From NCBI GenBank assembly GCA_016617855.1, contig JAECUM010094054.1, positions 28,800-92,799 on the forward strand: a stretch of 64,000 nt of DNA, given 5' to 3'. Under the pieces are notes generated by a model. The model did no database searches. It was not told the DNA's origin and saw nothing but the letters and a program-made list of their open reading frames with translations. This stretch comes from Megalonaias nervosa (Eukaryota > Mollusca > Bivalvia > Unionida > Unionidae). Positions 12,901-24,900 of the stretch are shown here, in pieces (position 1 is the first letter of the stretch; every line of letters begins with the position of its first letter). A program made the position numbers and the translations under genes.

Positions 12901-15900
12901 AACAGCTTGAGTAAGGTTTGCTTTCAATTCTAAAGGTAACTAATATCTGTTGATATTATTTTTAGACTTGTTTATTAATAGGTTACTGTGACTTCTTTGC
13001 ATGCACAATTTGGTGAGACTCATGTGATAATACATATTTTTGGAAGCTAAAAAATTGTAATTTCTCCAAAACATATGTTGAAATCATGATTAAAACCTGG
13101 ACGTTTTTCCTAGAAATTGTCAATTATGTCATGTGGTCTAGGCATGTAGGCTGTGAATGTGACTCAGTAACATTCATTGATTTTGAGATGATACCATTTA
13201 GTAATATTTTATACTGGTACAATCAGATAAAACTGTTGTAGCCAGGAAATTATTTTCTTGTTTTCTACTTGTTCATCTGCAGGAATTTATTTTCAGACAC
13301 CGAGTCAGACAATCATCAGGTTCATGGCCAATACTCCAAGCTCTGTTGTAGACCGAGCTCTCGGGCTGGACATCGTGCTCGACCATGCTCAGAAAACCCT
13401 GGATGCTAGTCTTGCCACTCCATGGAAGAGAGCTGACTTTTCAGGTGAAAAGCTTAAATTTGTACTGTCTTCAAACCACTCTATTTCTTGTTTAATCTGG
13501 AAATATGAAAGATTTAATTTTACAGAATTTATAATAATGTAACCCTCAGTATCGTTTCATATGAATTAACTGTAGATATTGAAAATATCTTGAATTTGCC
13601 TGTTTGAGCGTTTAAAAGACACTATCTAGAATTTGGATGATGTTTTCCCTTTGGAATTATATTGTTCATGCAGCTAAAGCTTAAAATGATCATTACATTA
13701 TGATGTCATCAACTTGTTGTTGCAGGCTTAACTCCATTTTTCATCACATGATAAGCTATACATGGTGGCCAGTATAACTTGTGGTGGAAAAACCTGGGAA
13801 AAGCCCGGGAAGAACCACCGATCCATGGGAAGCTACTGGCAAGCTTTTTCACCATACCCACATTGGCCATGCCTACTAGAGCCCAGGACAGGGGTGAGAT
13901 TGCAGTGATTGGTAAAGGCAAGCTCTTTAGAACATTCAGCCACCCATGGGCCCTAATGTAACTTGTTACTCTAGTATATTGTAGAGGTGTAAATTCTAGG
14001 TGAGAATAGGAGTAAAATGACATGGTTGTGACCTCTGTGGCTTACTTAGTAATGAGGAAGAAAATGCTTAAATAATCTTAATAATTGTATTGAAAGTCCT
14101 GTGAGAGAAAATGACAGGGTAAATGAAGAGGGCTTATACAAACCTAATAATCACATTGAGAGTACTGTGAAAGAAATTTACAGGTAAATGAAAAGGATAC
14201 AAATTCTTTGGAAATAGTGATTTATGGCCTGTTGTAATTTGGATAAAAAGACTATCTGTTGCAGAAACCCATGTGGTCTCATTAATTGTATTATACTGAT
14301 AGTTTCAATCCCCAAGATATACTTTAATTTATATACTAGACAGTAGGAGTCTAAATTTGATGAATTTTTCAAATATTCTTTTGGCAATTGTTCTATCAAT
14401 GATTAGTGATGGGACTTTTTCTATACTTTTTATGTAATGACCATTACTTAAGGAAAGGTATTTAGCTAAGAGTATTGCAAGGCAATACACACCAACTTGT
14501 ACATTTTTATATGAGTATAGATTTCATAGACCCTTGTCTACATAAAAAATATCAATGTTTGGAGAAAGATAAATGCTCCAACATTTTAACAATCTTTCAC
14601 CAATTCGATGACACATTTTGTTCTTTATATACTAACGTTTTAGGTTTCAAAAGACAAGTTGATATGTTGTCATTATGAAATGATAACAAATGATATTTTG
14701 TTGAAAGTGGGCAGTGATAAGAATGATAACTTACAGGAAAAAGGGATAAAAATGCTTGTATTTGGCAATGTTTATGCGAATTTACATTTGCATCATTCAC
14801 AGTGGTATATTGTTTATTATGTGGTCATCATTCCTATGAATGATTGTGACACTATTTTAAAAAAATTGAAATGTGAAAAGTTTTTTTAAAATTTAATTTA
14901 GACTTCTTCAAGGCGCTATGAGAAATTCAACATTCATTTATATATACAGGAGAGTATATTCAGATTGGATGATGCTCCCTAATGAACCTTTAGAACATAT
15001 TTCAGGTAGGACTATATCAGTCATAATTGTTTTTCCATACAGTCTACATGTGTATTATGGGGCCCCGAGTGGCCGAGTGGTCTAAAGCGCACTCCGTTAC
15101 GGATCACTGCCATCTCACCTCTGTCTGCGTGGGTTCAAGTCTAGGATTCGGTGAATGTGGATATGTGAGAAAGCTTGCCAGTAGCTTCTCGTGGGTTGGT
15201 GGTTCTTTTCGGGGATTTCCTGGTTTCTTCCTCCACCATTAATACTGGCCGCCATGTATAGCCTATCATGTGCTGAAAAATGGCGTTAAGCCCCACAACA
15301 GCAACAACAACAACAACAACATGTGTATTATTATTCCTTATTTAGTTTAGGTTTGTTAAGTAAACACACAGTGGCATTGTCTTATAAATAATATTTTTTC
15401 ATAATCAGGAAGCTTCCAAAATACCCAGGATTTGAAGGCATTGACAGGAAAACTGACTTTGGATCGAATAAAAGAGTACGTAATGGATCATCAGTTGAAG
15501 ATAAGCCGTAAAAATGACCGCCTCACATTTTCTCCAACATCTATAATTAAGATTCCAGACTGGAAAGACCTCAGTTTGACAGGAAACATTGATTACCTGA
15601 AAATGAAGAATTTTACAGCTGATCTTTCTCTGCAAGGAGCTTTCAAAGATCCTGTCCTATTGACAAGTGAGTGTAAAAGAAAATGCTATATTTAGAAAAA
15701 GCGAAACAAAGAGAGAAAGGAACATCAATATATGTAGCATTCCTACCTCTCTCCAGTCTAGTAGATATTATGTACTTTTCTCAGCATTGCTACTTGCTGT
15801 TTGCTTTTTGTAGAAAACTTGGATATTTATCTGAGTGTGTCCATCCTTGCTTCTGTCTATCATTTTGATTATCCATCCCATTTGTTTATGCACAGTAACA

Positions 15901-18900
15901 CCCATAATGCTGGATTTCAAACAAATATAGTATGCTGCTCAATGTTGAGACCTTGTCTGAGATCATTTCTTAGCATTCTATTTTATTGTTTAGCAGTTAT
16001 AGCCACTACTTGTCAGACCTGTCAATTTTCTTTCATTACTGGATTTGAAACAAATTCAACTTCTAGCTTGATAAGATGAAATGTTAACAGAGTTTGATTG
16101 TCAGCATTTTACTTCATCGTTTAGCAGAGTTATAGTCCTTGATTGTCAGACCCACCCACTTTCCTTTGTCCACGGTAAATCCTTTTATTAATTTTGCATT
16201 TTAAACTAAATTTAGTATGCTTGAAATTGATGTGATCTCAGGACAATTTGATTATCAGCTTGTTGCATCCTTGTTAACAGAGTTATGGTGCCTGATTGTC
16301 AGATCCACCCATTTCTGTACATAATTCCCTATAAACTGTAATTACTAATGGATTTCATATAATTTTATAGACAGCTTGATATTGATGAAGCTCGGACTGA
16401 ATTAATTAATGAATATATGGTAACTTAAATATAGTTTAATTATCAACTTCCTATGTCATTTAGTATTATTGCTGCTGAAATGTTGACCCAAATTTGTTAT
16501 GGACTAAATATTTATGAGACCTCACTTGCATTCAGTTATCAGTGTTCTGCATCATTTGTAATGGCTTCCTTTACAAGTATACCTTAACTCATTTTTACTC
16601 TATCACTATTGTCACCTAGCTCATTCCCTAAGAAAACTACACTCTACTTTAACTTAAATAAGGGACCTAAGTTCTTGGAGTTTGCCTGTTTTTAATTTAT
16701 GTTTCAACAACCACAAGATCAATCCTGACATGGTTTCACTGAATGCTTCCTGGTATTAAGACCTTGTAAGCATATTTAATGATGTTAATAAACCATGCAT
16801 TATAGCTGCTGATAGAAATGATTGAAAAATTCCATCCTTTTCCAACTGGCAATATAAAACAGGTGTCTAGTTTACATGCATTTCTATGTAAGTACTTGGA
16901 TCACTGATCAGCCCTCAACACACACACACACACAAACAGAGAAGCATATTTTGATTGTTTTAGCCACTTTCGGTAGAGTTATGTGGAATCCCAATGAAAA
17001 AATTTGATGGCTCACTTTTGGAAAATAAAACTCGGATCACCCTGGCATTCCAGGCTTCTTCAGATCTCAATAGATGGTCCAATTTGGTCCTCATCAATGA
17101 AAGTACCCAAACTACTAGGTCACTGTAACTGATGTTGATCTGCTTTTGGACTTGGTATATATATCTTTACATGCTAGTCAAAGTTTGTTTACCAAAAAAG
17201 GCAGGAAAGCAATGAATTTATTTATTTGACAATATTATTATATGCAAGATAGTCTTTTGAAAATGTCATGAGGAAATTTTAATTTGCCCAGGAAATGTTA
17301 CGTGCTGGTTTGTTTGGAAAGCATTTCCTTTGGAAAAAGACAGCTGCATTTTTTTTGATGATTTCAGCATCTGTGTTGAACACAGACACCTGGGTGGGTG
17401 CAAAGGGAGAGTTTACCCATGAAGGTGACCAGGTGTACAAGCTGGAGGCTTTGGTGAAGAAAGATGCTCAACAGCGGAAGAAGAGAAACAGGGAAGCCTT
17501 TGAACCAACACTGTTTCTCAGCACTCCCAGAAGTGCCCTTATTAATATTACAGGAAGTTTAGAGTACATCGATGACAAACTAATTCATCTAAGTGGAAGA
17601 ATTGAGGAGATTGTGAAGAGACCAGTCACTATTAATGGTGAGAACGAAATCAAAGCTTAGCTTACTGGTTTTATATTATTCTTTTTTATGCATTTTATAT
17701 TGTTCACTATTTTCTTTTTTCTAAGCTGTTGCATACATTAACACTTGGGCAAAAATGATGTTTCATTAGAACTTCAAAAAGTTGAAGCACTGTGGACTGA
17801 AAGTTTTATTTTTAGTTCTGCTATGACCTTGAGTTTTCCAATTTGTTGATGTGAGAATGTGTTACAGTGGGTCTATGTGAGTCATTCAGGTGATGCCTGG
17901 TATTTGAGTGACTCATGTTTAAATCATTGAAGAAAACTTGCTGTTACACTAGCTGCTAATCTGTGATGACAAACTTTGGACAGGTGATTAAAAATGTGGA
18001 TTGGACCTTGCCAAACTATTGACTGATATCTGTCAGGGTTAACAGGTCTGAGTGTGTTATAATTAACAAACCAGATATTGAACTCCATATTGACTAAATG
18101 ACTTGTACAAATAGAGACTAAGACAATTAATATTTTACATATCAGCAAATATATACATACACATAAAAATAAAATAATATTGTTCATTAAATTTTTAATT
18201 TAAGCCATATAAGATCATCAAAATCCATAAGATTTCGTTCCTATAAACTCTGCCTTGATTAAGAAATTTGAATATTTTTTTTTCTTTGATCTTATGCTGG
18301 CAAAATACTTGTGCTTCTGTTATGTGAGAATTAGTTTATATCGGCTCTTTCAATACAAAAAGTCATAGCTTTTTGTTTTTGAAGTCGCATAGTCAAATAC
18401 ACCAGGCATGCAGTTGGAAAATGTGTAATATTTATGTCAGTCTTCATTTTTATGATCTTGAATAAGAAAAAATAGTGAGCAGTGTTGTACCTTGAATGAG
18501 CTCAGAACACATTCCCACCCGTAACTGTGGGTGTACACTTAAATTTAACAAATCCTTATATTGTGATCATTTGGGCCTCATGAACCTTTTGTTTCTTGTG
18601 TGTGTGTTTTCAGAACAAGTAGGCTCCAAACCTTTTTGTTGCTCAGCAGGCTTCAGGCCTGCTTGTTGCTCAGTAGGTTCCAGGCCTTGTTGCTCAGCAG
18701 GCTCCAGGCCTTCTTGTTATCCAGTTCCTTTTACATTTTATTTGCTCAGCTGAAATGTAGTGATTGCATTGGATGGAAATTAGATACATGTTGGAACCAG
18801 TGACAGTGTTTTCTCCAGGATGCAAGAATCACAGCTAAATTTGAATGCTCTCCCGCACTCCAAATGAGCAAGTGCATGAAAATTGCAGTCTGTTTTGTCT

Positions 18901-21900
18901 TGAGCCCAAAGAGACCTGTAACCTTCATTAATGTTAAGATAGCTGAATCTTGTCATGTAAATGCTTGAACTTTAGATCAACCCCCATTAACAAGCGCATA
19001 CTAAATAACTTGCTGCAGTTAAGCAGTAATATGCTTTCAAAGATTATCGATTCATTTAAAGCGTTTCACCTGTGGCATATGACAAGGTTGCGTGGTGGCA
19101 GACATGCAGCTTTTGGTATTTGATGGTAATGTCTAATACATTCAACTTAGTGCCATTGTCATTGATGCTAATGTCTAATACACTTAACTTTGTACCATTG
19201 TCACTGATGGTAATGTCCAGAACACTCAACTTTGTGCCATTGTCATTGATGGTAATGTCTAATACATTCAACTTAGTGCCATTGTCATTGATGGTAATGT
19301 CAAATGCATTCAACTTAGTGCCATTGTCATTGATGGTAATGTTAAATACATTCAACTTAATGCCATTGTCATTGATGGTAATGTCAAATACATTCAACTT
19401 AGTGCCATTGTCATTGATGGTAATGTCTAATACATTCAACTTAGTGCCATTGTCATTGATTGTAATGTCAAATACATTCAACTTAATGCCATTGTCATTG
19501 ATTGTAATGTCAAATACATTCAACTTAGTGCCATTGTCATTGTCATTGATGGTAATGTCTAATACATTCAGCTTAGTGCCATTGTCATAACTCATGATCA
19601 TAGACACTGTGCCAATAATCAAGATAAACATGTATATATTCATTGAAGGTTATTTGTCACACACATGCTTGTGGAAACATACTGAAAGGGGCATATTCAA
19701 AGATGCTGTACTCACATAATATATGCATAAATGTATGTATGTGCAGGGCTTATTCGTACATCAGCACAATCCAAGCTCTGTAGTGGTGTGTGTAGTTACC
19801 CCAAAGAAGCATTTGGAACAAAGTAGAAGGCAAATATGTGTAAAGTACTTAAGATAGAATGTAACATTTTTGATAAACACTGAAGTCTGATAAATAGTTC
19901 AAGATGTTCTTAGCTAAAATATCATCATGGGATGCATTCAAAGGCAGAACTTTGTGCCTCCATTAGTTACCTCTGTGATACACAGGAGGGTGCATCAAGT
20001 ATCAGGTGACACTTCCCCACCCACCCCAATCCTGAAGGAATCACTTCAGTCATCTAGTAATCTGATTGGATGAAAGTTTGATCCGAATCTAACCAATCAG
20101 ATGCTTGTACTCTGTAGTAGGATGACACTATGTTTATACTTAAGATTTCCATAAATTTTTATCATCCAGCTGACATGACCAAAGTATATTATTCCAAGAA
20201 AAATCGTACAAAGTATGATGGCAAAGCAAACATCCAAGGCAACAATTTCATGATCAAGGCAAACTACATCGTAGACAAGACAGGCGATAAGGTCATCTTC
20301 ACTAAGTTGCGCACTGACTACAATTTTGGAAAGGCGGCAAAAGACACAATCACAGCCAATTGTAAGATTACCAATCGAAGCACAAAGAACATGGACAATT
20401 TCAAGAAAATAACGTAAGTATTAAGGTTGTATAAATATTAACCATCTTTTCTTTGTTTGCTGTAGAGTTTAGACTTGGTACTCACAATATCAACTTCCAC
20501 AAATTAACTCTGATGTAGGACCAAGTTTAGATATCGTACTCACAATATAGGTGTCCATGCATTAACTCTGATGTAGAACCAACCTTAGACATCATACTCA
20601 TAGTATCAGTATTCAAGCATTAACTCTGCTGTAGGACCAAGTTTAGACATTGCTCTCACAAATCAACGTTCATTCATTAGCTCTGATGTAGAACCAACCT
20701 TAGACATTATACTCTCAATATCAGTATCCATGCATTAACTCTGTTGTAGGACCAAGTTTAGACATTGTGCTCTCAATATCAGTGTCCATGCATTAACTCT
20801 GTTGTAGGACCAAGTTTAGACATTGTACTCTCAATATCAGTGTCCATGCATTAACTCTGTTGTAGGACCAGGTTTAGACATTGTACTCTCAATATCAGTG
20901 TCCATGCATTAACTCTGTTGTAGGACCAGGTTTAGACATTGTACTCTCAATATCAGTGTCCATGCATTAACTCTGTTGTAGGACCAGGTTTAGACATTGT
21001 ACTCTCAATATCAGTGTCCATGCATTAAATCTGTTGTAGGACCAAGTTTAGATATTGTAGTCACAAATCAATGTCCATGCATTAACACTTATGTAGGACC
21101 AAGTTTAGATATTGTACTCACAAATCAGCTTCCATGCATTAACTCTGATGTAGAACCAAGTTTAGATATTGTACTTACAATATCAGTGTTGATGCATTAC
21201 CTCTGATAGGACCATTCTTTTAACATTGACATATTTGCACCTTAGCTAATGTTTGGAATTTTACTGCATTTATCTTCAGGCTTTCTTTTCCAAAGAAAAT
21301 TGATGATAATGGTAAAATCTTTTATATGATTACATGAATCAGTTTTCTGAACAATTATATTTTTTTCCTTGTTTTCTTGCTGTCTCAGTAAATCACTAAT
21401 GATATATATCTTTCTCATGTGTCTACTTGTTTTTTTATTTGCAGTTCATTTAGATCAATTTGCTATGCATGTTGTTTTTTTCTTATTTTTAGTTCATTTA
21501 GATCAATTTGCTGTGTGTGTTGTTTTTTTATTTTCAGTTCATTTAGATCAATTTACTATATGTGTTTTTTCTATTTTCAGTTCATTTAGATAAGTTTGCT
21601 GTGTGTGTTGTTTTTTATTTTCAGTTCATTTAGATTGATTTGCTATATGTGTTTTTTTTTTAATTTTCAGTTCATTTAAATCAGTTTGCTATATGTATTG
21701 TTTTTTCTTATTTTCAGTTCATTTAGATCAATTTGCTATGCATGTTGTTTTTTTATTTTCATTTCATTTAGATCAATTTGCTGTGCGTGTTGTTATTTTC
21801 GGTTCATTTAGATCAGTTTGCTACATGTGTTGTTTTGTTGTTTTACTTTTAGTTCATTCAGATAAATTTTCTATTTGTTTTTTTAAAAATATTTTTTGTT

Positions 21901-24900
21901 CATTTAGATCAATTTCCTGTGCCAGTCATTTGTTTTTTATTTTTAGTTCTTTTAGATATTTTTCTATGCATTTTTTTTTTTTTTAGTTCATTTTAGATCA
22001 ATTTCCTATGCATTTTTTAAAAATATTTTTAGTTCATTTAGATCAATATCCTATGAGGGTTGTTTTGTTTTATTTTTAGTTCATTTAGATCAATTCGCTA
22101 TGCAGAGTACAATACAGACATCACAGCAGTTTACAGTCACAACCAAAAGTCTACAGTGACAGAACTTCTGATCGACTATGGGAAGAATCTGAAAGACAAG
22201 TACAACAAAAATAAAATTGAATTCAACTCCATCACCAGACACAAAATCACCAATGAAGATGTTGATGTCAACACCACTATGACTCTTACATTCCCAGCTC
22301 AGGTAGGTAGATTCCAGATTTCTGAAGTTTTGTAGCAAATTACATAGGGCTGTTAAAGAAGTAAATGGGAAGGGAGGATGTCAGAATATTGGAAGATACT
22401 TTTTAAACATTCCACCACCCATAATATTTTATTTGACTAGCAAACATAAAACACTCAAAACAGTCTTGATTACTGTCCACCATTACTCTCATTTCATTTA
22501 ATGGAAAGCCTTCTGACCTCCCCCATCCCAGCACTGCAAGATCAGGGCTATTCCATGATAGCATTGTGGTTGGAGGGGTGAAAGGCACATTTAATTGTGG
22601 GTATTTATCTGTATTGCTTACATTGGTACAAGTAATTACCAAAATCACCAAATCCCCCCCAAAATTTTCAAACAGCGATTCATTTAAGACAGTAAATTGG
22701 GCAGTTAAAGCATTTTTAAAGCCTGGCCTGTCATTAGCAGCTTATGCAACTGCAAGTGCAATATATTCTCAACTTTGTATCAATGATCAAAGAGAATTGA
22801 TTTTTGAAGAAAAGAATTAGATTAAAAGAAATACTATAGTATGATCAGACATTTGTCTTACTAAAATGTTGAAACTATATTGAAACCTCTCAAAAAACAA
22901 ATTTCATCATCTTTTGGGATTCCCTTTCCACTCTAATAACCTGCTAATATCCCAGCTCTTACAGAAACATGATTTACTGAGACAAACTGGAAAAAATGTT
23001 TTGCTCTGCTGGCTGCCTAAACACATATGTATAAAGGATAATGATATTGTAGATAGAGCAACCAAAGCTATCCTGCAGTTAACTGTTTATAAATGGAATA
23101 TTCCATGTTTTGACTATATCATAAAAATGAGCATTGTTGGGATGAGATGGTATTGTGCTGATTGCATACAAGACACATATCCCCGACTCTTTTATAATTT
23201 CTGAACGGTGAACCTCCAGCAGAATGTGTGTGAGTGTCCATTGACAGTGGAGTACATTTTTGTAGAGTGTATTGACTTCAGCCTTGTGAAACACTGTACT
23301 GTGCAAGTGTCTATTGACAGTGGAGTACATTTCTGTAGAGTGTATTGGCTTCAGCCTTGTGAAACACTGTACTTTGCAAGTGTCTATTGACAGTGGAGCA
23401 CATTTTTGGAGGGTGTGTTGACTTCAATATTGTGAAACAGTGTTCCCTGGCAGTGTCCATTGATAGTGGAACACATTCATGTAAAGTGTCTTGACTAAAA
23501 TCTAGTGAAACAGTGTACTGTGCCAGTGTCCATTGATAGTGAAGCACCTTTTTGCAGGGTGTATTGACTTTAACCTTGTCAAAAAACAAACTTTTTTTTT
23601 GTGTGAACTAAATTAAATAGCTTTTTAATGATATACCAACAGAAAAAATATTGGACTTTGTAAGGAAATGCATTTATGTTGTAGAGTTTCATGCTATAAT
23701 TCAAGGATCTTATATTTTGTACTTGATCTTTTGATTTATTTACATTTTACAAAATTGTAACATCTTAATCCTCACTCTTACAGTATCTAGTGTTTATGTT
23801 TATTTGGAAACTCTAATCAAAAGGTTTTTTTGTGCATTTCTTTGTATCAACATTTTTTAGAAGTTTGCTTTTAATTATCACCCTAAAGCTTTTATTGTAC
23901 TGACTTGATGTTATACACTAATACATACATATATTTACATATTATCTTTTTCATTGTTCCAATGTAAATGTTAGCAGTCCGGAAACTGACAGTTCTATTT
24001 TTAAAACAAGGAAACCAAAAGACAAAATGAAAAGGTGTTTTGAAGGGCATGAATTTTAGTTTTATATATAAATCAGACTCATAACACATTATCCTTCTCA
24101 TATCATCTCCATATTAAAACAGTAGTACAGAATTCTGATATAATAATTACTGTATTAAGCTCCAGTATTTTGTCAACATAATTTCAAAGCTTTGAAGTTA
24201 AAACAAAAAACACTAATCACAGAAAAATGGTTTTGATTCTGTGGATTGTCAGAAACTGAAATCTTCTGATATTCAATGCTCAATATATATAATTGGTAAC
24301 AGTTTTTTTCAACAAATTTAAATGTATCTTACATTCACATATCATGTTACTTATACTTGTTCTTCAACAGGCATATGTCTATTTTTATGCATAAAATGAC
24401 CAGTTAACTTCAAAAACTGATGTAAAGTGAAAAGAAATGAAATACATTATGATTTTATAGCTTCTTATGAGAAACCACTTACCTTGGGAGATCAGTTTTT
24501 GATTACAAATGATGTGATTGTTCAAGACTGGTTTTTCTACAATGAATAGTGGGGTATAATTACAGGGTAGTTACAATTGCAGTATTTATTAAAAATTTGA
24601 ATGCCTTCAAAGAAATGGGTAAAAATTACTTTGGATAAATTATTGTTTTGACAAATAAATATACTGCTATTTAAACTCATTTGATTTTTAATTTCTTTTC
24701 AGGATATTGATGTGAAATTCAGTGCAGCAGTTGACAAGACTCCTTCAAGTTTGGCATCTGGGATGAACCTTGTGTATAAACCTGGAAAGACAGTAGAGGG
24801 TAGTTTTACTCTTCACAACAAAACCAAATCACTGTCTGCCTATGCCACTAAATTCCTCCTTAAAACACCGGACCTGGATGTGGACTTGTCAGGAAATATT

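Larger units (their letters stand above)
17638..20169 (+). other. Intron 10
   Basis: 2.5 kb of AT-rich sequence with two minisatellites (18619-18722 and 19118-19589). I see no transposon or coding exon in the rest. Confidence 0.6.
22303..24702 (+). other. Intron 12
   Basis: 2.4 kb. It holds the remains of a LINE at about 22640-23700, including an internal 72-bp array. The part from 23700 to 24702 is AT-rich and shows nothing recognisable. Confidence 0.65.

Noticed and set aside
15059..15150. Possible functional tRNA-Leu gene
   Set aside because: The head has A and B boxes but no complete foldable tRNA with an acceptor stem, and target duplications show it is a SINE.
15027..15242. Frames containing 'GPRVAEWSKA' at 15027, 31753 (-) and 36595 (-)
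   Set aside because: Repeated because they are translations of the tRNA-like head of the SINE family, not a protein family.
19072..19643. Open frames of 172 codons (+) and 195 codons (-)
   Set aside because: Both are made of the 42-bp minisatellite and have no start context, splice support or family resemblance.
21369..21986. Hydrophobic open frames that look like membrane segments (VHLDQFA... repeats)
   Set aside because: They come from T-rich splice-acceptor repeats; poly-T codes for Phe and Leu, which mimics membrane helices.
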